Positions 1 through 7,809 of a DNA stretch of 18,831 bases are shown one piece after another. The stretch is taken from NCBI GenBank assembly GCA_039188505.1, contig JBCCZC010000059.1, positions 1 through 18,831 of the forward strand. The letters run 5' to 3'. The position numbers and the translations under genes are program-made. The DNA comes from JBCCZC01 sp039188505 (lineage in GTDB: Bacteria > Pseudomonadota > Gammaproteobacteria > Xanthomonadales > SZUA-38). The notes under the pieces were generated by a model. It had not been told where the DNA came from and ran no database searches. It worked only from the letters and a program-made list of their open reading frames with translations. Position 1 is the first letter of the stretch. Every line of letters starts with the position of its first letter.

Positions 1-1868
1 CCATCGAAGGTGACGAAGGCGGTCCCCTCATCGTGCGGGCTCGCCTCGACGCGGGACACCCACGTGCCCTCGGGGACGCCGTCGATGTTGCCGACAACGT
101 TCTCCCACCGGCGCCCGCCGTTCGTGGTCAGCTGGACGTTGCCGTCATCGGTGCCGACCCAGATGGTCCGGTGGTCGAGCGGGGATTCGCTGATCGAGTA
201 GATCGTCGTGTAGTTCTCGGCGGTCGTATTGTCGATGGAAATACCGCCGGACTGGGCCTGACGCTGCCCCTGAGGGTCATCGGTCGTCAGGTCCGGCGAG
301 ATGGCCTCCCAGGACTCGCCGCGATCGTCGCTGCGGAAGAGATACTGGGCGCCGTAGTAGATCGTGCCCGGTTTGCTCGGGCTCATGTGGAGCGGCGTGT
401 TCCAGTTGAAGCGCAGCTTTTCCTGCTCGTCCGCCGGCGCCGGCTGGATCCGCTTGATCTCCAGCGTCTCGCGGTCGACCCGCTTGAGCTGGCCGCCCTG
501 GTACTCGGTGTAGAGCACCTGGTCGTCGGTCGGATCGGGGAACGCCCAGAAGCCGTCGCCGAAGCCGATGTTCTGCCAGTCCTTGTTCTGGATGCCGCCC
601 GCGGCCTGGGACGGGCCCATCCAGGAGCCGTTGTCCTGGAGTCCGCCGTAGACGTTGTATGGCCAGCGCGAATCGACAGACACGTGGTAGAACTGGCTGA
701 CGGGCAGGTTTGCGACGTGCCGCCAGTGAAAACCCTTGTCCTCGGACACGTAGACGCCGCCGTCGGTCCCGAGGAAGAGCTGCTGGGGGTTCTCCGGGTG
801 GATCCAGAGCGCGTGGTGGTCCGGGTGGATCGAAACGGTGAACCCCGCACCGAACATGCCGGAGAAGGTGTCGCCGCCGTCGGTACTCACGGTCAGGCTG
901 AAGGCGGGCTTGTAGACGCGCATCGGATCGGTCGGATCGACGACGAGCTCGCCGAAGTAGAAAGGACGCATCTGGACGTTGCCGGAGTCATCCTTCTCAA
1001 TCCAGGTGTCCCCGCCGTCCTCGGAACGGTACAGCGCTGTGTTCTCGCTCTCGACGGTGGCGTAGACCCAGCTCGGATCGGAGGCTGCCACGGTGACAGC
1101 GATGCGGCCCTTCTCGCCCTCGGGCAGGCCCTCGGTGAGTTCTTCCCAGCTGTCGCCGCCATCGGTGCTGCGATAGAGGCCGGAGGTCTCGCCACCGGAC
1201 TCGAAGAAATCCGGGTAGCGGCGGACCTGCCACATGCCGGCGTAGAGCACGCTGCCGTCTGGGGTCATCGCCAGGTCGGAGCAGCTCGTCGCCTCGTCGA
1301 TATGGAGCACGTTCTCCCAGGTCTGCCCAGCGTTGGTCGAGCGAAACACGCCCCGCTCGCCGCCTGCTGCCCAGAGATGGCCCAGCGCACAGACGTAGAC
1401 GGTATTGCCGTCATCGGGGTGAACGAGCAGCTCGGCAATGTGATCAGATTCTGGAAGCCCCACGAACGTCCACTTCTCACCACCATCCGAGGACCGATAG
1501 ACGCCGTCGCCGGGGGACACGGTATTGCGCACGGCACTCTCGCCGGTGCCCACCCAAACGATGTCGGGATTGCTCGGATCCACGCGGACCGCGCCGATCG
1601 ACTGCATGTGGTCGTCGAAGATCGGCTTGTAGACGATGCCGCCGTCCTCCGATTTCCAGACGCCGCCGCTGGCGGTGCCCACGTAGAGCGTGACAGGCTT
1701 GCCTTCGCGCACCACGCCGTCGATGGACGAGATCCGACCGCTCATCACGGCGGGACCGATGCTGCGGGCGCTCAGGCCGCCGAAGGTGGATGAGTTGAGC
1801 TCGATGGCGCCGTGCGCCGCGGAAGCCAGCGCGAGCGCGGCCAGGCTGTTCGTCGTGCGAATTCTCAT
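1..1868 (-). CDS. Secreted BNR/Asp-box (sortilin/VPS10-like) beta-propeller protein, 3' end outside window
   Basis: The frame is open from an ATG at 1866-1868 to the window edge, giving 622 codons with the C-terminus missing. A GGGGAG Shine-Dalgarno lies just upstream of the ATG. The N-terminus (MRIRTTNSLAALALASAAHG) is a signal peptide, so the product is exported. The mature part opens with a segment typical of this family (LSARSIGPAVMSGRISSI). At least nine Asp-box motifs of the form S-x-D-x-G-x-x-W follow, for example SSDGGEKW, STDGGDSW, SEDGGDTW and SDDRGESW, with YAG/YVGT blade strands between them. Relatives are usually about 1000 residues, so roughly a third is probably missing. Such proteins are often labelled glycosyl hydrolase, but Asp-boxes are structural and no sialidase active site is evident; the substrate is unknown. 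It is the last visible gene of a minus-strand run, 75 bp after the LolA-like gene. Family call firm, function open. Confidence 0.88.
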   Translation of the reverse strand, partial: MRIRTTNSLAALALASAAHGAIELNSSTFGGLSARSIGPAVMSGRISSIDGVVREGKPVTLYVGTASGGVWKSEDGGIVYKPIFDDHMQSIGAVRVDPSNPDIVWVGTGESAVRNTVSPGDGVYRSSDGGEKWTFVGLPESDHIAELLVHPDDGNTVYVCALGHLWAAGGERGVFRSTNAGQTWENVLHIDEATSCSDLAMTPDGSVLYAGMWQVRRYPDFFESGGETSGLYRSTDGGDSWEELTEGLPEGEKGRIAVTVAASDPSWVYATVESENTALYRSEDGGDTWIEKDDSGNVQMRPFYFGELVVDPTDPMRVYKPAFSLTVSTDGGDTFSGMFGAGFTVSIHPDHHALWIHPENPQQLFLGTDGGVYVSEDKGFHWRHVANLPVSQFYHVSVDSRWPYNVYGGLQDNGSWMGPSQAAGGIQNKDWQNIGFGDGFWAFPDPTDDQVLYTEYQGGQLKRVDRETLEIKRIQPAPADEQEKLRFNWNTPLHMSPSKPGTIYYGAQYLFRSDDRGESWEAISPDLTTDDPQGQRQAQSGGISIDNTTAENYTTIYSISESPLDHRTIWVGTDDGNVQLTTNGGRRWENVVGNIDGVPEGTWVSRVEASPHDEGTAFVTFD

Positions 1869-1890
1869 GGTGCTCCCCGATGGTTACGCC

Positions 1891-1920
1891 AGCGGACGCC
1901 CCGCCCCCGGGGGCGCCGCT
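1891..1920 (-). other. GC-rich hairpin between the LolA-like and BNR genes
   Basis: AGCGG (1891-1895) pairs with CCGCT (1916-1920), and GCCCC (1898-1902) pairs with GGGGC (1910-1914), around a 7-nt loop. It fills most of the 75-bp gap between the two minus-strand genes. No T-run follows on the minus strand, so it is not a classic intrinsic terminator. It could stabilise mRNA ends or reduce read-through. Confidence 0.35.
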
Positions 1921-1943
1921 GCCTGTGTCGACGCGCGGACGCG

Positions 1944-2699
1944 CTATTGGGTTTCGGCAGGCGCCTCTTCAACCGCCGGCATCGCGAAGCGTTCGGCGCC
2001 GAGATCGCTGACGTTCAGCGACACCGTCTCGATGGTGATGGCCTGCTGCATGGGCTGCGGTCCGTCACCGATGCTGGCGATCATGGAGTGGGCCATGACG
2101 ATATCGCCGACTTCCTTGTAGTCGCCGATGGTCTGGGAGAAGGCCATCTGATTGCCCTGGATGTCGCGCATGCCCTTGGACAGGAACGGCAGACAGTATT
2201 CGGTATCCAGGTAGAAGGTGGATTCGTCCTCGCTGCCCGAACGGATGACCTTGAGCGCATAGGCTTCGGTGCCCTCGATCTCTTCGGTTCCCACGAGCTC
2301 GATGGTGTGGCCCTTTTCCTCCCAGTCGATGAAGGGGCCTTCCCACTCGGCCATTTCCTGGACCTGCTTGAGCTCGTCCTCGGCCATCTCTTCGGCCGTG
2401 GTCTTGCCCATGAACGGCATGATGGCCCAGCCGGTCTCGCCGTCGTAGGCCTGAACCGCGGTCATGCCCTGGATCTCGAACTCCATCCGGACGCTGTTCG
2501 GCTGCATGAATTCGATGGTGAACGGGGCCTGCATCGGACCCATGGTCATGGTGCCGGTGAGGCGGGCCGACTCGACGGCCTTGATGGCGTCGACCCCGCC
2601 CAGGGTCTCGTAGTTGCAGGACAGCACGTCGTCGAGTTCTGCCGCCGACGCGACGCCTGCAAGCGCCAGTCCGGTGGCGGCGAAGAGAAGCTTTTTCAT
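1944..2699 (-). CDS. LolA-like periplasmic protein (outer membrane lipoprotein-sorting protein family)
   Basis: This 251-residue protein begins with a signal peptide (MKKLLFAATGLALAGVASA, predicted cleavage after ASA). The mature part looks like the single-domain LolA/LolB-like fold seen in many proteins named outer membrane lipoprotein-sorting protein. It has an N-terminal helix around GGVDAIKAVES and successive beta strands such as RLTGTMTMG, VRMEFEIQG and YALKVIR. It also has the YDGETGWAIMPF and STFYLDTEYCLP segments that recur in the family. An AGGGA Shine-Dalgarno sits upstream of the ATG, and the stop is TAG. It probably binds a lipid or other hydrophobic ligand in the periplasm, but it is not the housekeeping lolA, which usually sits elsewhere, so the cargo is unknown. 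It lies between the DUF3592 gene (133 bp upstream) and the BNR gene (75 bp downstream). Confidence 0.75.
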   Translation of the reverse strand: MKKLLFAATGLALAGVASAAELDDVLSCNYETLGGVDAIKAVESARLTGTMTMGPMQAPFTIEFMQPNSVRMEFEIQGMTAVQAYDGETGWAIMPFMGKTTAEEMAEDELKQVQEMAEWEGPFIDWEEKGHTIELVGTEEIEGTEAYALKVIRSGSEDESTFYLDTEYCLPFLSKGMRDIQGNQMAFSQTIGDYKEVGDIVMAHSMIASIGDGPQPMQQAITIETVSLNVSDLGAERFAMPAVEEAPAETQ

Positions 2700-2769
2700 G
2701 GCATGGATCCCTGGAGACTTGACAGAAGCGCCAGTCTAGCGAATCCGTACAGGTCCTCGACAGACAGAA

Positions 2770-2787
2770 GTCACGATTGGACGTGAC
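2770..2787. repeat. Perfect 6-bp inverted repeat upstream of the LolA-like gene
   Basis: GTCACG and CGTGAC face each other across a 6-nt spacer, about 70 bp upstream of the LolA-like start codon. The arrangement fits either a small operator for a dimeric regulator or a hairpin at the end of the DUF3592 transcript. On the minus strand only a weak TTCTGTCTG stretch follows, so terminator function is doubtful. Confidence 0.3.
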
Positions 2788-2832
2788 AGGCGTCATGGCC
2801 CCTGGTGCCTTCCGTGCGCGAGCGAAGCGCGC

Positions 2833-3414
2833 TCAGTCGTCGCTGTAGGTGACGCCCTTCTTCTCGGAGCGAACGATCACGACGAACAGGAACCAGACGC
2901 CGATGATGATGCCGATCCCCGCGGCGAGCGGACCGAAGGCGGAAAACGTCAGGCCCGGCTCCAGCACGGCGTCGTCCGGTTGCTGCGGATTGTAGGACAC
3001 CGGAACCGTCGCGCCCTCGGGAAAATCCTCGACCGCCCAGCGCGCCAGAAACCCGAACATGAACTGATTGCCGGCGACCGACAGGCGATTGGTCCGATAC
3101 GCCACGCCGTCCACTTCGTAGGCTACGGTGACCGCTGCCCAATGGCTCACGCTCTTCCCGGTCGCCCCGCCCACAGCGCTGTTCGTCCCGGTCGAGTTCC
3201 GTCGCTGAGCCGCCTCGAGTGCCATTTCTTGGCCGGTCACGCCCGAGGTGAGCACCTCGCCCCGCGCAAGCGGCCAGGACCGCGTCTGCCAGCCCTCCTG
3301 GATGCGATCGACGGCAAGATGGGCGAAATACGCGCCAACGGCCGTGAACACCAGTGTGGCCAGGCCAAAGACCAGCAGGATCGTGAAATCCGCCGTACCC
3401 GATTGTCTTCTCAT
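2833..3414 (-). CDS. DUF3592 domain membrane protein
   Basis: The product has 193 residues. A transmembrane helix lies near the N-terminus (about residues 10-30, FTILLVFGLATLVFTAVGAY), and a second, strongly hydrophobic one near the C-terminus (about 160-182, including GIGIIIGVWFLFVVIV). Between them is the domain typical of DUF3592. It starts with W-P-x-A-x-G (SWPLARGEVLTS), continues with a strand reading AAVTVAYEVDGVAYRTNRL, and ends with the hallmark V-x-Y-N-P-x-x-P segment (VPVSYNPQQPDDAVLEPG). The middle loop (AAQRRNSTGTNSAVGGATGK) is longer than usual for the domain. Proteins of this family are inner-membrane, with the domain outside, and have no established biochemical role. It follows the small 91-residue gene after 70 bp on the same strand. 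Confidence 0.82.
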   Translation of the reverse strand: MRRQSGTADFTILLVFGLATLVFTAVGAYFAHLAVDRIQEGWQTRSWPLARGEVLTSGVTGQEMALEAAQRRNSTGTNSAVGGATGKSVSHWAAVTVAYEVDGVAYRTNRLSVAGNQFMFGFLARWAVEDFPEGATVPVSYNPQQPDDAVLEPGLTFSAFGPLAAGIGIIIGVWFLFVVIVRSEKKGVTYSDD

Positions 3415-3484
3415 CGATTCCCCCCGGATCGATAGGCCGGGTGGCGTTGCACTAGCCCCCGGCGTGGAGCGACCGTTCGGCCGT

Positions 3485-3760
3485 TCAGGACCGCCGGATT
3501 CGCACCACCTTCATGGCCTCCACGGCCATCCCCGCAACATCTCTTGTGGTCGGATAATACGTCAGATTGACGCGCCCCCCCGACAGATTCCGGTAGCGCT
3601 CCTTGCGCCGGTACTGGAACGGCACGTCGTAACCCTCGAGCATGATCGTGTTGAGGAACCACTCGCCGTCCTGTCGCTGCACGTGCGAGACGACCTTCAT
3701 GCCCTCCGAATGGGTCAGGTCGGCGTGCTTCTTCAGCAACTTGTCCGGATCCGATGACAT
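3485..3760 (-). CDS. Small conserved protein of unknown function (91 aa)
   Basis: The reading frame extends upstream to 3880, but the best start is the ATG at 3758-3760 (MSSDPDKLLKKH...). An AAGGA Shine-Dalgarno lies 10 nt before it, and the extra 40 residues upstream look like unselected translation. The 91-residue product has no signal peptide or membrane segment and is basic, ending VVRIRRS. It contains a tract rich in charged and aromatic residues (VSHVQRQDGEWFLNTIML, then VPFQYRRKERYRNL) and ends with NLTYYPTTR. I have the impression of similar short proteins in other gammaproteobacteria but cannot name a family. It is the first gene of the minus-strand run and is divergent from the lipase gene, with about 230 bp between the two starts for both promoters. 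Confidence 0.65.
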   Translation of the reverse strand: MSSDPDKLLKKHADLTHSEGMKVVSHVQRQDGEWFLNTIMLEGYDVPFQYRRKERYRNLSGGRVNLTYYPTTRDVAGMAVEAMKVVRIRRS

Positions 3761-3993
3761 CAGCCGTGATTCCTTCTGCGCGCCGACACCGGCAGCGGTT
3801 GCCACGAACGTCGACCAACCGGCGCTCCGTGGCCCCCTATGCGAAACCGGTGGTTTACCGCATCGGGGTTGCCGCGGCAATGGGCGCAGCCAAGCTTATG
3901 GCTGCAGAGTTCTGACGCCCCTTGGCTCGTGGACAAATTTTTGGTGACATGCAACTCTCCTGGGTCATCGACGTGCCGATCCACGAGGAATCC

Positions 3994-5052
3994 ATGAATC
4001 ACAGCACAATCGTTGCCCCCACGGTCACCTCGAGGCTGGCCTGCGCTTGCAACTGCGCGTACGGCATCGGTACCCATTCCGGCAGCTATGCACCACCGGC
4101 CATCTACGACCCGGGCGTCGGCTGGCTCGCGCAACCGACCCCGATTTCCGCCCCCGAGCAAGGTCAGCCGACCGGACCGCGAATCAACGCCTGCCTGGTC
4201 GGACGAAACGGTGACGGCATCGTGGTGGCGTTTCGCGGGACACTGCCGCCGGCCTGGACGGTTGCTAGCCTCGAGGACTGGTGGCAGGACATCGTGGATT
4301 CCGAGCCGATAGCCAAGGCGCCCCTTCCGGGAAAGGTGCATTCGGGCTTCCTGGCCGCCCTGGGGACGATTTTTAACGCTGTGGTCGCGGAAGTTCGCCG
4401 ACTGCGTGCGGACACGCCGAACGCACCGATTCTCGTGACCGGTCACAGCAAGGGCGGCCCCCTGGCCAGCATCGGCGCGGCCCTCCTGCAGCTGCAGGAA
4501 GGCATTCCCGTCAATGCGGTCGTGACCTTCGCCTCGCCCCATCCGGGCGACCAGGATTTCGTCGACGGCTATCCCGCCGCCATCCCCGTGACCCGCTACG
4601 AGAACTATCTCGACATCGTTCCGCTACTGCCGCCGACAGCCGGCTTCTATCGGGTTTTCAAGGACGTGATTCCGGAGTCGCTCGCCCAAGAGTTCTGCAG
4701 CTGGTTTCCCGGTATCTGCAAGGCCCTGGAAAACGCGTCCAACTGGAACTATGCCGCGCTCGGCGACCTGCGCTACGTGACTTCTCACGGCGCCGTCGTC
4801 GGTGCAACCGACCCCAGCGCCAACGACGCTACGCGCATCATCGAAATCGTCGCCACCCTGTTCGGCTTCGGCGCCAGCAGGGACGCACTCGAAGCCGCCA
4901 GTCACGAGGCAAACCTGGCCATGAGCGAGAGCGGACTGGCCGCAATCGGTGCCGCCCACTGCATCGCCTGCAGGTGTACGGATCCGAAGAAGCCGTGCGC
5001 CGGCGGCTATATGACGGGCGCCGGGGGCGATTCGATCTGCCCGGGAAACTGA
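3994..5052 (+). CDS. Class 3 lipase-family alpha/beta hydrolase
   Basis: The start at 3994 (MNHSTIVAP...) is preferred because GAGGA lies 5-6 nt upstream. Earlier in-frame TTG (3922) and ATG (3949) codons exist but have weaker sites. The product has 352 residues. Lipase_3 signatures appear in order: an oxyanion-side strand VVAFRGT (78-83); the nucleophile elbow TGHSKGG with Ser152 (GHSLGG in most relatives); the FASPHPGDQDF strand; the acid region YENYLDIVP with Asp207; and a candidate catalytic His265 in YVTSHGAVVG. It should hydrolyse a carboxylic ester, possibly a lipid. No classical signal peptide is visible. Unusual features are a Cys-x-Cys-x-Cys cluster at residues 17-21 and a second cluster near the C-terminus (Cys323, 326, 328, 335, 349). 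It stands alone, divergent from the minus-strand run. Confidence 0.85.
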   Translation: MNHSTIVAPTVTSRLACACNCAYGIGTHSGSYAPPAIYDPGVGWLAQPTPISAPEQGQPTGPRINACLVGRNGDGIVVAFRGTLPPAWTVASLEDWWQDIVDSEPIAKAPLPGKVHSGFLAALGTIFNAVVAEVRRLRADTPNAPILVTGHSKGGPLASIGAALLQLQEGIPVNAVVTFASPHPGDQDFVDGYPAAIPVTRYENYLDIVPLLPPTAGFYRVFKDVIPESLAQEFCSWFPGICKALENASNWNYAALGDLRYVTSHGAVVGATDPSANDATRIIEIVATLFGFGASRDALEAASHEANLAMSESGLAAIGAAHCIACRCTDPKKPCAGGYMTGAGGDSICPGN

Positions 5053-5560
5053 CGGGCCTCGTCCGATTCGCCGAGCCCGGGGTGCGCGCCCTGTGATTCC
5101 CGGCAATGCGAATTCGGCGATCGCCGACAAACCCCGGGATGGTCCGGTAGTCGCCCGAGTTCGAGCTCTATGGTTTGCCTTCCTACCGTCTAAACGCGTG
5201 CTTGCGGAGCCGTGTGTTGTGCGCCTTGTTCAAGACGCCTTCGAGGCACTGACCGCACGTGATCGGCCTCCGCGTACCGTCCTCGTACCCCCGTGCCCTA
5301 TCGACGCCATAGCCCGCCGAAGAGCTGATTGAAAAGCGGTTCTCGAAATACGTGCCACCCTGGCTGTGGTGAACCTCTTGCCGCAAGGGTTATCTTTGCT
5401 ACCATCGATAGAGCCTGATCTGGAGAGAGGGCAATTGACTGATCTCCAATTGTGGATTCGCCGCTGCATTTCCAAAAGGCACCTCCTGAAATCCACTGCA
5501 GACTCCAGAAGGCCCTTGGTGCTCCTGTGACCTGCCGCATTTCTGAACTCAAGGTAACCC
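5053..5560. other. 508-bp stretch with no convincing gene
   Basis: Short frames on both strands lack family signatures and good start contexts. A GGCGATCGCC palindrome lies about 65-75 bp downstream of the lipase stop. Base composition falls from the GC-rich lipase side toward the AT-richer DUF1329 gene, so a junction of foreign DNA may lie here. The final 160 bp presumably hold the promoter and leader of the DUF1329 gene. A short frame beginning at TTG 5434 after a GAGAGAGGG tract could be a leader peptide, but nothing supports it strongly. Confidence 0.5.
5378..5405 (+). promoter_or_regulatory. Possible sigma70-type promoter for the DUF1329 gene
   Basis: TTGCCG (5378-5383) and TACCAT (5400-5405) are separated by 16 bp and lie about 155 bp upstream of the DUF1329 start. 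The -10 match is only partial and the leader would be long, so this is tentative. Confidence 0.22.
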
Positions 5561-7021
5561 ATGCGATCAGCGAGCTCGAAGAATCAAATGATTAGACTGA
5601 AGGTGGGCTCGAGCGTGAACTCTTGGTTGTTTGCGGGTATTTTCCTGGTTTCGTCGTCATCCGCGAATGCGGGCGGGATCACGGACCTTCTCATCCGGAG
5701 CGGTTTTGAGGCCGGTGAGCTACCACCGCCAGTCATAGTCCAAGAGGACGTTGCGCCGAGAGAGCTAGGCGGGAACGATGCCGGGACAATTCCCGCGTGG
5801 GATGGCGGGTTGTTCGATCCGCCACCCGGGCACGATCCTAGCGTCCATCAAGTGAATCCGTTTCCGAACGACACGATCGAATTCACGATTACCTCGTCAA
5901 ATTTTCGTGCATTTGAATCGATGCTCACGCCGGGGCAGATTCAGATGTTCGAGCGAAATTTTGGATTTGAGATGCCGGTCTATGAAACAAGACGGACGGC
6001 CACGTTTCCACAGCGGGTACTCGATGCGTCTGTCGACAACACCGAGACGGCAATCCTCAGAAATGGCGGGCTGACACTAGATGGTGCCTCCGGTGGAATC
6101 CCGTTTCCAGTTCCGCGGTCCGCCATTGAACTCATCTGGAATCACAAGTTGCTGTATCGAGGTGATTCAACGTTTTTCATCAACCGACAAGTATTTGTGT
6201 CGGAGGCGGGCAATCCGATTCCTGATGGCAGATGGTTTGAGTACATGGTGAGCACTTACCACGGGGCCAACGGATCGACGGAGGCAGACCCCAATATTTT
6301 GCGATATTGGCAGCAGCGAGTTTGCAGTCCCACCAGGCTCGCGGGTATTGCACTGTTGAATCACGAGTTCCTCGATGCCTCAGAGCTTAATCACGAAAGC
6401 TGGATATACAATCCAGGGCAACGGCGAGTGAGGCGCGCTCCGGATGCAGTTTACGACGCCAGTGTCACGTTCAATCGCGGACTTACGATCGACATGAGAT
6501 TTATGTTCAACGGCCCTGTCGATCGTTACGATTGGGAGTACCTGGGCAAGGTCGAAGCCTACATCCCTTATAACGCATACGAGCTACACGCTGCTGGATT
6601 GTCTGATCAAGACCTCTTTGATAGCGGTCGGCTCAACAGCGATCGCTCCAGGTACGAACTCCACCGAGTATGGGTTATCGCTGCTCGAGTGCGAGATGGC
6701 GAGTCCCATCGATATCCGCTCCGTGTCTTCTACATTGATGAAGACAGTTACAGCATCGTTCTGACGGAGCACTACGATAGCGACAATGAGATGGCGGTTT
6801 TTTCGGAGGCTCACGGCATCAGCTACTACGACGTTCCTGCCTATCTTCCGACCCTCATCACACACTATTTCGACGATGGGTCCTACGTCGCCCGCGGGGT
6901 GGACAACACCGAACCCGCCATTGTCTTCGAGTCGGGCGCGACTGCAGACGATATGACGCCGATCGCGCTCCGCCAACTAGGGCTCAATTCACAAGACTGC
7001 AGTTCCCCGCCGATCCGCTAG
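5561..7021 (+). CDS. Secreted DUF1329 family protein
   Basis: The 486-residue product starts at an ATG with AAGG 6 nt upstream. A long signal peptide ends near SSSANA-GG (about residue 37). DUF1329 marks are clear: ELGGNDAGTIPAWDGGL near residue 70, FPVPRSAIELIWNHKLLYRG in the middle, then YNPGQRRVRRAPD, FNGPVDRYDWEYLGK, YIPYNAY, HRVWVI and VFYIDEDSYSI. Family members are about 450 residues, so this one is full length. They are exported proteins often found beside RND/MMPL transporters and DUF1302 outer-membrane proteins, and linked by context to uptake or breakdown of hydrophobic compounds. No such partners are visible here. The gene is plainly less GC-rich than its neighbours (many AAT, TTT and GAT codons), which suggests horizontal acquisition. 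An IRSGFEAG segment follows directly after the signal peptide. Confidence 0.88.
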   Translation: MRSASSKNQMIRLKVGSSVNSWLFAGIFLVSSSSANAGGITDLLIRSGFEAGELPPPVIVQEDVAPRELGGNDAGTIPAWDGGLFDPPPGHDPSVHQVNPFPNDTIEFTITSSNFRAFESMLTPGQIQMFERNFGFEMPVYETRRTATFPQRVLDASVDNTETAILRNGGLTLDGASGGIPFPVPRSAIELIWNHKLLYRGDSTFFINRQVFVSEAGNPIPDGRWFEYMVSTYHGANGSTEADPNILRYWQQRVCSPTRLAGIALLNHEFLDASELNHESWIYNPGQRRVRRAPDAVYDASVTFNRGLTIDMRFMFNGPVDRYDWEYLGKVEAYIPYNAYELHAAGLSDQDLFDSGRLNSDRSRYELHRVWVIAARVRDGESHRYPLRVFYIDEDSYSIVLTEHYDSDNEMAVFSEAHGISYYDVPAYLPTLITHYFDDGSYVARGVDNTEPAIVFESGATADDMTPIALRQLGLNSQDCSSPPIR

Positions 7022-7084
7022 TTCGCTTCCTGTTCCGAGCGCGAACGAGATATCCCACGTTCGTAGCGCAAGGTTCCAGTGGGC

Positions 7085-7207
7085 CTATGCTGAGGTATGC
7101 GGACAGTCGAGCAAGGCCTCGGAAACCTCGATCTGCTCGGTCAGACGCGTGGACTGACTGAGGTCGCAGAACAGCACCGTGACGTGTCGCCGGTCGCCGT
7201 CTGCCAT
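7085..7207 (-). pseudogene. 5' remnant of a class III adenylate/guanylate cyclase gene
   Basis: A 40-codon frame runs from an ATG at 7205-7207 to TAG at 7085-7087. Its N-terminal two-thirds (residues 5-32) match the opening of class III nucleotide cyclase catalytic domains: DRRHVTVLFCDLSQSTRLTE corresponds to the usual RRxVTVLFCDLVGSTxLxE. The first metal-binding Asp is present at residue 15. The similarity ends about residue 34 (EALLD), and CPHTSA-stop follows. The second metal Asp and the rest of the roughly 170-residue catalytic domain are absent; the DUF1329 gene follows directly, tail to tail. The fragment cannot be an active cyclase. The most likely history is truncation by the event that brought in the AT-richer DNA. 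It is too short to be found by ordinary gene callers. Confidence 0.6.
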
Positions 7208-7428
7208 GCTCTCTCGCCCCCCGCTGAGCGCTTCGCGTTCTACCCCCCTTGATCATGACATGCATGACTGCCGTCCGCAGGTGGCGATCGCTGGGGCAAG
7301 TGCCTGAAACGGCCACGAACCCCGCCTTTTCTGTTCGGTTTCCCCGGCTCCGGCGTTCAAGGAAGAGAAGCCGTCGGCGAGTTCCGGCGTGCCGACTATG
7401 CTGAGATGACACACGGGAGGGAATGACC

Positions 7429-7740
7429 ATGGGACGCTATTGGCTGACGGTGCTGGCGCTGATCGTCGGCGTCGCAAACGCGCACGACTGGAAGAGCCTC
7501 GGACCGTACATCGGCTCGGTCAACGACATCACCTTCGATCCGACGGCGCCCGCAACGGTGTACGCAGGTACGGCCGGAGCCGGCGTCTGGCGCAGCGACG
7601 ATGGTGGCGATACGTGGCGCTTCGCCGGAAACGGCCTCGGCGGTGCCACGGTGACGTGGGTGACGATCGATCCGGCGGACGCCTCGCGGCTCTACGCGGG
7701 CGCAACCGTGAACCGACGCCCGGGGCTGTGGCGCTCGGAC
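7429..7740 (+). pseudogene. 5' part of IS-interrupted secreted BNR/Asp-box protein
   Basis: This is the first 104 codons of a second beta-propeller gene. ATGs at 7423 and 7429 are both possible; 7429 is favoured because GGAGG then lies 8 nt upstream instead of 2. The product begins with a signal peptide (MGRYWLTVLALIVGVANA) and enters the first blades: VNDITFDPTAPATVYAGT, the Asp-box SDDGGDTW, and the next blade up to GLWRSD. At that codon the IS3-family element begins. Translation would continue ten codons into the IS and stop, giving a useless 114-residue product. The frame resumes exactly at 8940. Before the insertion the gene encoded about 635 residues. Confidence 0.88.
7737..7740. repeat. 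Left target-site duplication (GGAC)
   Basis: GGAC flanks the left IS end and is repeated directly after the right end. A 4-bp duplication suits the IS407-type branch of the IS3 family. Confidence 0.85.
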
Positions 7741-7754
7741 CGTAAGCTTCCCCG
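7741..7754 (+). repeat. Left terminal inverted repeat of the IS
   Basis: CGTAAGCTTCCCCG is the exact reverse complement of the right end at 8922-8935. Imperfect matching continues inward through the GACCACTC segment. Confidence 0.9.
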
Positions 7755-7809
7755 AACGGTAGACCACTCTTAGGTGGAGAATCTTGGCAGAATACGTCCA
7801 GGAGGATCC

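Noticed and set aside
33..1793. 586-codon plus-strand frame
   Set aside because: It is antisense to the BNR gene, whose signal peptide, Shine-Dalgarno and Asp-boxes are clear. High GC gives long open shadows.
3760..4542. 260-codon minus-strand frame across the lipase
   Set aside because: It overlaps the lipase on the opposite strand and shows no family features or start context.
5434..5535. Short TTG-started frame after a GAGAGAGGG tract upstream of DUF1329
   Set aside because: It could be a leader peptide, but the start is rare, the peptide has no recognisable feature, and no regulatory structure couples it to the next gene.
6984..7430. 148-codon minus-strand frame in the gap after DUF1329
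   Set aside because: Its translation is low-complexity and Arg-rich. The cyclase remnant lies in a different frame of the same strand and is far more convincing.
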